Origin: Planctomycetota bacterium
GTDB lineage: Bacteria > Planctomycetota > SZUA-567 > H5-PLA8
Length of the DNA: 64,000 nt
NCBI GenBank assembly: GCA_027493525.1
Contig: JAOSKN010000001.1
Span: 1,488,001-1,552,000 of the forward strand
Direction of reading: 5' to 3'
Below the pieces are notes generated by a model. The model was not told where the DNA came from, searched no databases, and saw only the letters and a list, made by a program, of their open reading frames with translations. The position numbers and the translations under genes were made by a program. Shown in pieces: positions 9,400 through 18,183 of this stretch; within the stretch, counting starts at the first letter, position 1, and each line of letters begins with the position of its first letter.

Positions 9400-9431
9400 T
9401 TTTCGAGCGGCCTGCGCCGCGACGGCAATCG

Positions 9432-9467
9432 GAACGGCGGCCCTAACCGGGTCGCCGTTCTCGTTTT
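9432..9467 (+). terminator. Intrinsic terminator of glnB-glnA
   Basis: A 12-bp stem with one G-T pair (9432-9443 with 9449-9460), loop TAACC, then TCGTTTT. It lies 32 bases after the glnA stop. Confidence 0.85.
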
Positions 9468-9601
9468 AGAGCCGATTCTTACTTGGTGCGCCGAAGCTCT
9501 TGGATTGGCCGAATTACGTCGAAAGATTCGCGTCCATTCTGTAACGTAGTAGTGCCAGCCGGACTCGGATTCATTAGCACGTTCACCTGAGGGAGCGTTT
9601 C

Positions 9602-11671
9602 ATGCGCATGCGCGTTCTGCCGTTCCTGGCCCTGATCCTGGTCGCGCTCCCGGCGTTCGTACGCGCCGAGGACGCCCCGCCGGCTCCGCCGACGCCCGAG
9701 CAACTCCAGCAGTGGATCAAGCAGCTCGGCGACGAGAACTTCCAGACCCGCACCGAGGCCCAGGAGAAGCTCCTGAAGGCCGGCGGCGCCGCCCTGGAGC
9801 CGCTCAAGGCGCAGCTCGAGGCCACCCAGGACATCGAGGTCAAGAACGCGATCAACGGGCTGATCCTCAGGCTCAAGTGGGTCGCCGTGCGCGACGAGGC
9901 GGACTACCTCGACCTCTTCCCCGCCAACACCGCCATGGCCGTCCGGCTCGCTTCGACGGCCAAGTCGTGGGAGAAGCTCAAGGGCACCGGCCTGGGACAG
10001 CTCCTCGCGGGCGAGGATTTCAAGCCCCTCCTCGCCATGCTCGATGCCAAGGCCCAGGGCGCGCCGGAATTCCAGCTCTTCCTCAAGTGGCTCAGCCGCT
10101 TCAACGGGCAGGTCGCCGGGGGCATCTGGGCGCTCAACCCGATGGACCCGCAGGGCATGGGCATGGCGGCGATCCTGGAACTCCCCGCCGAGAACCCCGC
10201 GGCCGTCTTCCAGGAATTCCTGACCGACACCGGGATGGGCCAGAAGCTCGAGAAGGACGTCTCCAAGGGCTTCGACCTGTACCTCGGCCCGCAGGGCCAG
10301 GGGGCGCTGGCGCTGCTGAAGCGGCACCTCATCGTCGCGCCCAACGCCGACTCGATCCTGAAGGTCGCCGACGGGCTGGTGGAACCCGCGGCGGAGCGCT
10401 TGACCGGCTCCGTGGCCTACTCGCGCCTGCGCCCGCACCTGGGCGGCAACCCCGAGTTCCTCGGCGTGATGAACGTCCCGGCCTACCAGGAAATGCTCGG
10501 CGGCATGATGGGCATGATGGTTCCCGGCTTCGGCGAACTGATGGGCAAGCTCGGCTACGACGCCATGGAGACCGTCGCGATGGCGACCTACATCGACGGC
10601 CCGCTCGTAGAGGACCGCATGCTGGTCAGCATGCGCGCGGATCCCGATGGCAAGAGCAAGATCGGCAGGCTGATGGAGATGGCCTGGAAAGGCGCCACGC
10701 CCCTCAAGGACGTGCTGGCCCTCGCCCCCGCCGGCTCCGTCGCCGCGGGGTGCGGCTACATCGAAGGCGCGACCGCCTACGAGTACCTGCTCGACTACTT
10801 CAAGAACATGGCCGAGTTCCAGGCGCAGATGGGACTGCCCGGCGCGCCGGCCGGCTTCGACGCGGAACTCAAGAAACTTGAAGAGACGGCCGGGCTCAAG
10901 GCCGCCGACCTCGCCGGCGCGATCCAGGGGGATTTCGTCTACTGGGCCAAGCTCGGCGACGGCCTGGTCCCGCCGGACTTCGGCGCCGTCGTCGCCTGCG
11001 CCTCGCCCGAGAAGGCCGCCGAACTGGGCGCGAGCCTCGAAAAGGCCTTCAACGCTTTGGTCAAGGCCGGCGCAGGGAAGGAAGCCCCGGCCGTCGAGGT
11101 CCAGCAGAAGGACGCGTACAAGATCTGGGTCGAGTCGGAAGACAGCCCGCTGCTTGAAGATCCGCAGCGCAAGCTGGTGCCCTATCGCGCGTGCTGGGCG
11201 GTCCACGGGTCGCGCATCCTGATGGGCTCCTCCACCGCGTCCCTCGCCGCGCGGCTCAAGGCCCTCGACGCCGGCGAACCCGGGTACGACCCGGCGAAGG
11301 CGCTTCCGGCGGAGGCCGCGGGCCAGGCCGGCCCCAAAACGCTGATGGTCCTTGAACTGCCCACCCTGCTCACGTTCGGCGCGCAGAACGGCCTTCCGCT
11401 GGCCGCGGCAGCCCTGCCGATTCCCGAAGTCCAGAAGGCCGCGCTGAGCCTCAGCCAGAAACCGGAACTCTTCAAGACCCTGCCCCCGATCTCCGTGGCC
11501 GGCTACCCCCCCGTGGACGGCGTGCAGAAGACGGTGATCCGTTCGCCCGCGGGCGTCGTGCCGCTGTACGGCGCGGCGCTGGCCGGATTTTTCATGTACA
11601 TGAGAGTCGGCGCGCTGGAGCCGCCCGCGCCCGGAGGCCGCGCGGTACCGGGCGGCGGCGATGGGTTTTGA
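9602..11671 (+). CDS. Secreted DUF3352-like protein with HEAT-like N-terminus
   Basis: 689 residues with a signal peptide (residues 1-21, ending VRA|ED). GGGAG (9591-9595) supports ATG 9602. Residues 33-85 form a HEAT-like pair (LGDENFQTRTEAQEKLLKAG then EVKNAINGLILRLK), a module common in exported planctomycete proteins. The long remainder alternates beta-strands and helices with phrases such as FPANTAMAVRLAST, as in DUF3352-type proteins. The family function is unknown; no catalytic motif is visible. A short hydrophobic stretch lies near the C-terminus. A single gene unit. Confidence 0.6.
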   Translation: MRMRVLPFLALILVALPAFVRAEDAPPAPPTPEQLQQWIKQLGDENFQTRTEAQEKLLKAGGAALEPLKAQLEATQDIEVKNAINGLILRLKWVAVRDEADYLDLFPANTAMAVRLASTAKSWEKLKGTGLGQLLAGEDFKPLLAMLDAKAQGAPEFQLFLKWLSRFNGQVAGGIWALNPMDPQGMGMAAILELPAENPAAVFQEFLTDTGMGQKLEKDVSKGFDLYLGPQGQGALALLKRHLIVAPNADSILKVADGLVEPAAERLTGSVAYSRLRPHLGGNPEFLGVMNVPAYQEMLGGMMGMMVPGFGELMGKLGYDAMETVAMATYIDGPLVEDRMLVSMRADPDGKSKIGRLMEMAWKGATPLKDVLALAPAGSVAAGCGYIEGATAYEYLLDYFKNMAEFQAQMGLPGAPAGFDAELKKLEETAGLKAADLAGAIQGDFVYWAKLGDGLVPPDFGAVVACASPEKAAELGASLEKAFNALVKAGAGKEAPAVEVQQKDAYKIWVESEDSPLLEDPQRKLVPYRACWAVHGSRILMGSSTASLAARLKALDAGEPGYDPAKALPAEAAGQAGPKTLMVLELPTLLTFGAQNGLPLAAAALPIPEVQKAALSLSQKPELFKTLPPISVAGYPPVDGVQKTVIRSPAGVVPLYGAALAGFFMYMRVGALEPPAPGGRAVPGGGDGF

Positions 11672-11704
11672 TACCTCCAAAGCGTCTGGTAACGGTCGTG
11701 CGAC

Positions 11705-13120
11705 TCACTCCTTGCGGTCAAGCCCCGTCGAAATCCATTCGATCGGCTTGGCCGTAAGGCCATTCTCAAACGCTGGATCTTCGGCACGGGCTTGTTCCGA
11801 GAACCGGAAGGTCTGCAATTTCCCTTTGATGTCCTTGGCCGGCAGCCCCACACAGGCATCGAGCAGAGCGTCCCATTCCGCCCCGGCCACATCTCTCAGG
11901 CCGCGCCGCCAGAGTACGTATTGAACTAGCTCCGTTCCACGAAGCACCGTTTTTCCAAAGCGTGCTTGCTGGTAGGCCTCGTCGGGAACCGCCCAAGTAG
12001 CGTGGCAGAAGCGCCGTACGAGGTCTGTTTTCTCGTCGCCTTCGAGCCAGGTAATCTGATGTTCCTTGGGTTCCCATCGGCCGTTACTGACCAAAGGCTC
12101 TATCGGGCATTCGAGTCGGACGTTGTAGTGCTTCGAGGTGAAAACGCCCTGGATATCGCCGAGCAGCAACCACAAAGCAATGCCTACACTCAACAGGCTT
12201 TCTTGGGTTGGGATACCTGGCTTGGCGTTCTGATCGGCGCCCAATTGTTTGGCAAGCGAAAGAGCCAGAGCCTGGAACTCCTGAGTCGGGACGACGCTGG
12301 CGTTGAAGGATGCTTCCGCCGCGGCGGTCGAGGAAAGGAAGCGGAGCGCATCCGGTAAAGCCTCTGTCGGATCGAGCCCCATCTTTCGAACCACGGTCTC
12401 CTGGAGCATCCCCATCAACAGAGAATGTCCGCGCGACGGAACGCGGTCTTGTACGGCCCGAAGCGCAGCAGGTAGTTGGTCGATCTTGAAGTAGTCCTTG
12501 CTGGCCAGGCGCAGGACGACGCGCGCTACGGTATGCTCGCGCGCTTCGCGCCGCCTCTCGGAGACTTCCTCGGCCAGCCATAGCTGCATGAAGATCTCTT
12601 TCAGGTCCGCACGCAAATCCTTGTCGAGAAAGGTTTGCAACTTCGCCCATTGAGGCGTCTCACCCAATTCCTGTCGAAACCAGAGCAAGATCAGGTCGGC
12701 CAGGTGATCCAGCGCGACGCGTTTGCGCTCCCAGGATACGCTCAAGTCCTCTTTGCCCTGAAGATCCTCGACGTAGCTGGCAAAGTAGCCCATGGTCGAG
12801 TCGAAGCGCCGGTAGGCCCCGTCGCCCTGGGCTTCATTCTTGAATAGTCCGGACAAGTCCATCTCGAACCGCGGACGATCCTTCAGGCTTCGTCCTTCCT
12901 TGCCGTAGGCGGCCTGCAGCATTTGGATCTGTTCCGCGCTTGGCGCGCACTTGACGTAGCCGCCCGACAGGTTCCGATTCTCCGCCTGGAAGAGCAGCCG
13001 CCGTCGAACCTTCTCGCCCTCAGGCTTCAATGTGATGTCGTACGTCTCCTTACATCCAGCGCATGCCAGGAGCACCAGCCACGCCACCGCGTACGCCCGC
13101 GCACTGGTCATGGGAGACAC
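11705..13120 (-). CDS. Predicted lipoprotein, unknown
   Basis: 471 residues. The N-terminal hydrophobic helix leads to LLACAGC, giving a lipidation cysteine at 20 or 23. After it come beta-rich YDITLKPEGEKVRRRL and a long, mostly helical region. The opening pattern (Tyr-x-x-x-x-Pro-x-Gly-x-x-x-x-Arg just after the lipid Cys) is one I associate with conserved planctomycete lipoproteins of unknown role. The gene converges on the preceding exported-protein gene with 33 bases between stops. Confidence 0.6.
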   Translation of the reverse strand: MSPMTSARAYAVAWLVLLACAGCKETYDITLKPEGEKVRRRLLFQAENRNLSGGYVKCAPSAEQIQMLQAAYGKEGRSLKDRPRFEMDLSGLFKNEAQGDGAYRRFDSTMGYFASYVEDLQGKEDLSVSWERKRVALDHLADLILLWFRQELGETPQWAKLQTFLDKDLRADLKEIFMQLWLAEEVSERRREAREHTVARVVLRLASKDYFKIDQLPAALRAVQDRVPSRGHSLLMGMLQETVVRKMGLDPTEALPDALRFLSSTAAAEASFNASVVPTQEFQALALSLAKQLGADQNAKPGIPTQESLLSVGIALWLLLGDIQGVFTSKHYNVRLECPIEPLVSNGRWEPKEHQITWLEGDEKTDLVRRFCHATWAVPDEAYQQARFGKTVLRGTELVQYVLWRRGLRDVAGAEWDALLDACVGLPAKDIKGKLQTFRFSEQARAEDPAFENGLTAKPIEWISTGLDRKE

Positions 13121-13220
13121 CCTCCAATTCGCGCTGTATTGAGTAGGACAGCCTGCGAATGACGCACGACCGACGTTGCCGTTACCGGAGTCCAGAGTTC
13201 TGTCACCGGTCCCCCGCCCT

Positions 13221-14039
13221 TCACTCCTCGAACGCCGCCACGTCCCAGTCGATCAGACGCTCCCGGCGCGGCTCGGTGTCGAGCCGGCGCAGTTCCTCAT
13301 CCGTCAGCGACCAGTCGAAGACGTCGAGGTTCGCGGCGAGATGCTCGCGGCGGCCGGCCTTGGGGATCGCGCCGATCCCTTTCTGCACCAGCCAGCGCAG
13401 CGCGACCTGCGCGGCGGACTTTCCGTGCGCCGCGCCGATCCGCGCGGCCAGTTCGTCGTCGCGCCAGCGCCCCTTGCCCAGCGGGCTGTAAGCCACCAGC
13501 GCCACGCCGCGTTCGGCGCAGAACGCGCGCAGCGGCTCCTGGTTCAGGTGGATGTGGTACTCGATCTGGTTGCACGCGATCGGGCAGGCGTTCAGCGCCA
13601 GCGCTTCCTTCAGCCGCGAGACCGTGAAGTTGCTTACCCCCGCGTGCCGGATCTTGCCCGCGTCGAGCAGTTCCGCGAAGGCGCCGAGCGTCTCGCCCAG
13701 CGGCACGTCCGCATTGGGCCAGTGGATCAGCAGCAGGTCGAGGTACTCGAGCTTGAGGTTCTTCAGCGAGGCCTCGCACGACTTGAGCGCCGCGCCGCGG
13801 CGGAGCGAATCGCGCCAGACCTTGGTGGTGACGAAGAGCTTCTCGCGCGGGGCCTTGGCCTCGGCCAGCCCGCGCCCGACCGCCGTTTCATTGCCGTACA
13901 TCGCCGCCGTGTCGAAGTGCGTGTAGCCCAGTTCCAGCGCCTCGGCCACCGCGCGCGCGCAGGCGGCGCCGTCGAGCTTGTAGGTGCCCATCCCAAGGCT
14001 CGGCAGGCTCGCGCCGGAATTCAGCGTCAGGTGCGTCAT
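13221..14039 (-). CDS. Aldo/keto reductase
   Basis: 272 residues. NADPH-dependent carbonyl reductase of the AKR superfamily, closest in style to 2,5-diketo-D-gluconate reductases. The catalytic tetrad is visible: Asp43 and Tyr48 in HFDTAAMYGNE, Lys73 in VTTKVW and His106 in LLIHWPNAD. The cofactor-binding tail PKAGRREHLAANL is present. GGGGGAGG sits 8 bases upstream of ATG 14039. It lies 14 bases downstream of the small gene 14054-14413, so the two are probably co-transcribed. Confidence 0.95.
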   Translation of the reverse strand: MTHLTLNSGASLPSLGMGTYKLDGAACARAVAEALELGYTHFDTAAMYGNETAVGRGLAEAKAPREKLFVTTKVWRDSLRRGAALKSCEASLKNLKLEYLDLLLIHWPNADVPLGETLGAFAELLDAGKIRHAGVSNFTVSRLKEALALNACPIACNQIEYHIHLNQEPLRAFCAERGVALVAYSPLGKGRWRDDELAARIGAAHGKSAAQVALRWLVQKGIGAIPKAGRREHLAANLDVFDWSLTDEELRRLDTEPRRERLIDWDVAAFEE

Positions 14040-14053
14040 AGGGCGCCTCCCCC

Positions 14054-14413
14054 TCAGCGCTCCACCTCGTCGTGGATCGACGAGGACGGCATCGCCGGCA
14101 GGTCGCCGGCCAGGATCTTCTTCGCGATCCCCAGCACGTCGTAGACCACGCACGCCGTGGCCGCGCCGATCAGCGCCTGCTGCCAGGTCTCGGCCGAACG
14201 CCACGCGTCGGGCGGCGGATCCCGCAGCACCGAGAACTTGAGCAGGTCCTCCAGTTCGTCCGTCGCGCGGAGGATCTCCTGGACCTGCTCGTGCAGCTCC
14301 GGCTCCAGTTCGTCCAGGTCCGCGACCTGCACGTCCGGACGCTGCGCCCGCGCGCGCTCCAGAAACAGGTTCGCCTCGCGGTACAGCATCGTCAGCCACT
14401 GCGAGCGTTCCAA
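14054..14413 (-). CDS. Small helical protein, unknown (TTG start)
   Basis: 119 residues, acidic and mostly helical, with coiled-coil-like heptads at about 25-60. No family is recognised. The start is TTG 14413: a very strong Shine-Dalgarno GGAGGAGG (complement of 14421-14428) sits 7 bases upstream, and the first ATG comes eight codons later without a site. The site abuts the end of the foldback element at 14427-14595. Probably an operon with the aldo/keto reductase. Confidence 0.65.
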   Translation of the reverse strand: MERSQWLTMLYREANLFLERARAQRPDVQVADLDELEPELHEQVQEILRATDELEDLLKFSVLRDPPPDAWRSAETWQQALIGAATACVVYDVLGIAKKILAGDLPAMPSSSIHDEVER

Positions 14414-14426
14414 GCGGCGTCCTCCT

Positions 14427-14595
14427 CCAGTGCCCTGTAACCGAAATCCGTTGCGCGTTTTGGGGTGCTTTTGACCGTGCTCTTCGTTCCGCTCCGATCG
14501 TCGTATCTTCTCGATACGTCTATTCTCCGCGTGCCTCGATCACGGTCAAAATCCCTCCCCAACCGCATCAACGTGTTTCAGTTCCAAAACACTAG
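14427..14595. mobile_element. 168-bp-class foldback element, copy A
   Basis: A nested palindrome centred at 14510: TTTTGACCGTG (14469-14479) pairs with CACGGTCAAAA (14541-14551), and an inner hairpin CGTATC/GATACG spans 14502-14518. Read on the minus strand, bases 14551-14468 align without gaps to 59625-59708 of copy B at 65 of 84 positions, including AACGAAGAGCACGG and CGTGATCGAGGC. The outer ends also match (CTAGTGT..TGG at one end, CACTGG against CACTAG at the other). It fits a decayed non-autonomous MITE. It fills most of the 356-base gap between divergent genes; the rest (14596-14769) shows nothing else. Confidence 0.7.
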
Positions 14596-14769
14596 GCGCC
14601 AAGTCTACCACCCGGCCGCCCAACCCGTAATCCGCAATCTCCGCGAACGAGCCGCTTGGAGTGGGAAAGCGGCCGCGCGCGCGAGCGGCGCGCCCTGGAC
14701 GCCTGCGCCGCCTGCATCTACACTGAATCGGACGAAGCCGCGTCTACGCTTTCACGAAGGGAGCCCGCC

Positions 14770-15333
14770 ATGCCCAAGCCGCCGCAACTGCCCAAGATCG
14801 AGTACGGCACGCTCTGGGAGGCCGGCCAGACCTGGGATGCCTGGCTGAAGGCCTGCCAGGGCCCCGCGCAGGACGAGATGAGCGGGATCTACGCCTCCGC
14901 CGAGGTTCCCGCCGACGTCGCCGCCGCGCTCCAGGGGCTCAAGCGCCCGGTCCACGTGCTGGCCATCGCCGAAGACTGGTGCGGCGACGTGCGGCGGAAC
15001 ACGCCGGTGCTGGCCAAGGTCTGCGCGGCCTCGCCCAACGTCCGCCTGCGCCTGATCGACAAGGAGAACCACCCGGACGTGATGGTGCGGTATCTCACCA
15101 ACGGCGCCGAGGCCATCCCAATCTTCCTCTTCTTCAACGACAAATTCGTGGAGGTCGGCAACTGGGGCCCGCGCCCCGCGGCGTGCAAGCTCTTCATGGC
15201 CCGCGGCAAGGGCTGCGGCGACCTGGAGGCCGCGCGCGCGAAGATCAAGGAATACTATCAGGCCGACCGGCACCGCACGACGGTGAAGGAACTCGCCGAC
15301 CTGATCGGCATCGCCGGCGCGGAGCGCGTGTAG
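14770..15333 (+). CDS. Thioredoxin-fold protein (Thioredoxin_9-like)
   Basis: 187 residues from ATG 14770, with AAGGGAG (14757-14763) 6 bases upstream. The thioredoxin fold is marked by HVLAIAEDWCGDVRRNTPVL and the cis-Pro region EAIPIFLFF. The active site keeps one cysteine (WCGDV) in place of CxxC, as in the EDWCGD-type family, so classic disulfide exchange is unlikely. No signal peptide. Role unknown; it may act in peroxide or thiol handling, which is inference. Confidence 0.85.
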   Translation: MPKPPQLPKIEYGTLWEAGQTWDAWLKACQGPAQDEMSGIYASAEVPADVAAALQGLKRPVHVLAIAEDWCGDVRRNTPVLAKVCAASPNVRLRLIDKENHPDVMVRYLTNGAEAIPIFLFFNDKFVEVGNWGPRPAACKLFMARGKGCGDLEAARAKIKEYYQADRHRTTVKELADLIGIAGAERV

Positions 15334-15341
15334 CTTTAATT

Positions 15342-15459
15342 CACCACGGAGTCGCGGAGAACACGGGGCAGGACGGGGAAGGTGAGCAGGAGGAACGAGG
15401 CATCGACCTCGTTACCCGAACCTCTCCGTCGTTCTCCGTGTCTCCGTGCCTCCGTGGTT
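15342..15459. repeat. Palindromic intergenic element (CCACGGAG type)
   Basis: It lies between two convergent genes. The outer arms are CCACGGAG (15344-15351) and CTCCGTGG (15450-15457). A second pair is CGGAGAAC (15355-15362) with GTTCTCCG (15431-15438), and a central hairpin is ACGAGG (15395-15400) with CCTCGT (15407-15412). It resembles the CCACGGAG-rich dispersed repeats I recall from many environmental genomes. It may also serve as a two-way terminator. Confidence 0.65.
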
Positions 15460-15468
15460 TCAAGGAAT

Positions 15469-16419
15469 TCAGTTCAGCTTGTCGAGCTGGTTCTGGTACT
15501 CGGCCTCGGTAATCTTGCCGGCCTTGAGTTCCGCGTTGAGCCGGTCGATGGTCGCCTTGTGCTGCGCCTGCTTGGCCTCGACTTCGCCCTTGTGCTCCTG
15601 GTAGGCCTTCTCGCCTTCTTTCTTCGCGCTCTTGAAGGCCTCGCGCAGCTCCTTCGCGCCCATCTTGCCGCCGCTGGCGAAATACTGGTCGGCCACGCGG
15701 CCCAGGCCCCAGGTCGTGGCGAACGACGCGGCCGCGCCCACGAGCGAGCCCCAACCCGGCACGAACTTGATCAGGTTCGTCACGGCGATCCGCGCGGCGG
15801 TGCTGCCCAGCGCGCCCATCATCAGGCTCTTCGCGGCGGCGCGGTCCACCTTATGGTTCCAATACTGCCCCACGTCGCGGATCATCTTCACCTGGATCCC
15901 GATCACGATGATGTCCGTCGCCACCGAGACCAGCGGCACGGGATTGGCGCCCAGCACCGTCGCGATCAGGCTGTACTTGAGGATGTCCGCGTCCACCTCC
16001 TTGCGCCGCTTCTCGGCGTCGTGGATCGGCACGATCCCGCTCGGCGTCAGCGTGTCGCGGAACTCGCCGTAAAGCTGGCCCAGCAGCGAGTAGCTCTCCT
16101 CGCTGATCCCCAGCCGGCCGCGGATCGTGTCGAGCATCACCTGCTCCTTGCTCGTGCACTTCCCGTCGGCGTGCGCCATGCTGTAGGCGCTCTGGAAAAG
16201 CGAGTCCTTCGCCTCGGAGGACTTGAGCTTGCCCAGCTCGGCGTTGAGGTCGATCTGTTCCTGGAGCAGCCCGTCCAGCGTGGCGCCTTCGGGCAGCTTC
16301 ACCGTGTTCAGCAGATCTTCGAGCGCCGAGCGTTCCTCGGGCTGGATCACCCCGTCGGACTTCGCCACGCAGAGCACCACGCGCAGGCTGGCCAGGGCTT
16401 CCGTTTCGCTGATCGGCAT
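15469..16419 (-). CDS. TerB-like/DUF697-like membrane protein
   Basis: 316 residues from ATG 16419, chosen because GGAGG (complement of 16427-16431) lies 8 bases upstream. The N-terminal half carries two TerB/DjlA-like acidic motifs, AKSDGVIQPEE and AHADGKCTSKE. The middle has hydrophobic helices (about 135-170 and 195-235; LKYSLIATVLGANPVPLVSV) in the style of DUF697. A charged coiled region follows, then a SHOCT-like end (LKAGKITEAEYQNQLDKL). Probably a membrane-associated stress or tellurite-type protein. Exact function unknown. Confidence 0.7.
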   Translation of the reverse strand: MPISETEALASLRVVLCVAKSDGVIQPEERSALEDLLNTVKLPEGATLDGLLQEQIDLNAELGKLKSSEAKDSLFQSAYSMAHADGKCTSKEQVMLDTIRGRLGISEESYSLLGQLYGEFRDTLTPSGIVPIHDAEKRRKEVDADILKYSLIATVLGANPVPLVSVATDIIVIGIQVKMIRDVGQYWNHKVDRAAAKSLMMGALGSTAARIAVTNLIKFVPGWGSLVGAAASFATTWGLGRVADQYFASGGKMGAKELREAFKSAKKEGEKAYQEHKGEVEAKQAQHKATIDRLNAELKAGKITEAEYQNQLDKLN

Positions 16420-16587
16420 CGATTCGTCCTCCATAAATGGATTGCGAATGGACCGCCGCAAGCCGCGGCGCGCCCTCGAGCTTGTATTACGGCGTGGACA
16501 TTACAGAACGTCGCGCGATCCTTTTCAAGGCCAATTGAAACATTCGGGATCCGGCCATCCCTCGGGCCGGGTTTTCAGGTAAAAAAT

Positions 16588-16603
16588 CGCGGAACGTTCC
16601 GCG
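16588..16603. promoter_or_regulatory. 16-bp perfect palindrome, candidate operator
   Basis: CGCGGAACGTTCCGCG lies in the 234-base region between divergent genes, 50 bases before ATG 16654. Its symmetry suits a dimeric regulator. No regulator is known. Confidence 0.35.
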
Positions 16604-16653
16604 GGCTGCGCGGTCCAATACCAGTGCACCGTCGTTACCCCTGGAGACTTGCC

Positions 16654-17505
16654 ATGCGGCGCGCGCCCATCTTCGTCCTGCCGTCCCTGGTCCTCAGCCT
16701 GTGCGCAGCTTTCGCGGAGGACGCCGCGCCCCTCGCCACGCTAATGGTCGGCCTGCGCAGCGAGGAATTCGAGGCGCGCGTGGCCGCCGAAGCCGGCCTG
16801 CGCAAGGCCGTGCTCGAGGGGCGCGAGGACGCCGTCAAGGAAGCGCTCGAAGCCGCCCGGAAGGCGCACCCGGACGACGACGAACTGAAGCACCGCGGCG
16901 CGCGGCTGCTCAACGCCTGCGAGGGCGGCCCCATCGTTCACGGCCTGCGCCTGCGCCTGCTCGCCGAACCCCAGGCGGGCCAGACCGAGTTGGGCATGCG
17001 CGCGCCGTTCAACGAACGCCCCAGGCTCGTGCTGCGCCTGACCAACCTGAACGCGCACGCCGTGCAGGTGCCGCGCTCGTCGTATCCGTGCTTCTATCAT
17101 TTCAAGCTGGACGTCGTGCGGTTGGACGGCGCGGAGCGCGTGCCCCTAAAGGTCATGTGGGACCTGTATCCGACCAAGGACATGGAGATGCCGCACCAGG
17201 ATTTCGTCACGCTGGAGCCCGGCGGCTGGATCGAGCAGAACCTGGAGCTGCTGCTCCGCGAAGGCTACCTCATGATGACCTACGCGCGGGGCTTCACGGG
17301 CTTCCAGAAGCAGGTCGAGAATGGATTCGCGGCGCTGCGCAAGCCCGGGCGCTACGAACTGACGGGGCGCTACCGCCGCGAAGGCCACGATGGCGACGGC
17401 CCGGCGCGCTACGAGGGAAACGTGGGGCGCAAGCCGGAGATCGCGCTCTGGGCGGGCGAGATGGTCCGCACCAAGCCGGCCATTCTGAACGTGGCGGAGC
17501 CCTGA
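16654..17505 (+). CDS. Secreted protein, unknown
   Basis: 283 residues. ATG 16654 follows GGAG (16643-16646). A signal peptide spans residues 1-21 (PSLVLSLCAAFAED). A short helical HEAT-like stretch covers about 25-88. A beta-rich domain follows with PRLVLRLTNLNAHAVQVP, which reads like an immunoglobulin-like domain seen in exported planctomycete proteins. No catalytic motif. The gene converges on queE, 10 bases apart. Confidence 0.6.
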   Translation: MRRAPIFVLPSLVLSLCAAFAEDAAPLATLMVGLRSEEFEARVAAEAGLRKAVLEGREDAVKEALEAARKAHPDDDELKHRGARLLNACEGGPIVHGLRLRLLAEPQAGQTELGMRAPFNERPRLVLRLTNLNAHAVQVPRSSYPCFYHFKLDVVRLDGAERVPLKVMWDLYPTKDMEMPHQDFVTLEPGGWIEQNLELLLREGYLMMTYARGFTGFQKQVENGFAALRKPGRYELTGRYRREGHDGDGPARYEGNVGRKPEIALWAGEMVRTKPAILNVAEP

Positions 17506-17515
17506 ACCGCTCGGC

Positions 17516-18172
17516 CTACACCCCGCGCGTCGCCGGATGCCAGATGTGCTTGTGAAGCTGCGCCTGAAAGCGCGCCGGCGGCGGCAACCTGTCGTCGAGG
17601 ATCCAGCGCGCGAGCGCCTCATACTCCAGCTTTCCGAAGACCGGGCTGAAAAGGATCGCCTTCGCGCGCGCGCCCAGGTCGTATTCGGCGATGCGGGCCT
17701 TGGCCCACTCGTAGTCGGCCCGGTCGGCGATCACGAACTTGAGTTCGTCGCGTGCGGGCTTCAAATGCGCGAGGTTCGCCCAGCGATTGCGCCGCTCCTC
17801 GCCGCTGCCCGGGCACTTCAAATCCATGATCGTGTGCACGCGCGGGTCCACCGGCGCGAGGTCGTGGCTCCCGGCGGTCTCGAGCAAGACCGTGTGCCCG
17901 GCGTCGGCCAGCCGCGCCAGCAGCTCGTAACAGCCCTGCTGCGCCAGCGGCTCGCCGCCGGTGACCTCGACATGCTTGCAGCCGAAGGCCGCGACGCGCG
18001 CGAGGATCTCGCCCAGTTCGAGCGCCTGGCCCTCGTGGAACGCGTATTCGGTGTCGCACCAGACGCAGCGCAGCGGGCAGCCGGTGAGGCGCACGAAGAC
18101 CATCGGCACGCCGGCCCAGGAACTTTCGCCCTGGATGGAATGGAAGATCTCGTTGATCAGCATGGGCTGCAT
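17516..18172 (-). CDS. queE: 7-carboxy-7-deazaguanine synthase
   Basis: 218 residues. Radical SAM enzyme that turns 6-carboxytetrahydropterin into 7-carboxy-7-deazaguanine in queuosine/preQ0 synthesis. The QueE opening INEIFHSIQGESSWAGVP is present, and GCPLRCVWCDT holds the CxxxCxxC cluster motif. VEVTGGEPLAQ is the SAM-binding GGE. ATG 18172 is preceded by GAAGG inside the end of the sulfatase gene region, with only 11 bases between the genes, suggesting co-transcription. No other que genes are in the window. Confidence 0.95.
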   Translation of the reverse strand: MQPMLINEIFHSIQGESSWAGVPMVFVRLTGCPLRCVWCDTEYAFHEGQALELGEILARVAAFGCKHVEVTGGEPLAQQGCYELLARLADAGHTVLLETAGSHDLAPVDPRVHTIMDLKCPGSGEERRNRWANLAHLKPARDELKFVIADRADYEWAKARIAEYDLGARAKAILFSPVFGKLEYEALARWILDDRLPPPARFQAQLHKHIWHPATRGV

Positions 18173-18183
18173 GAAGAGCCTTC

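Noticed and set aside
14469..14551. Divergent promoter read from the two outward TTGACC motifs
   Set aside because: The symmetry is explained by the foldback element shared with 59582-59749; no matching -10 hexamers at proper spacing.
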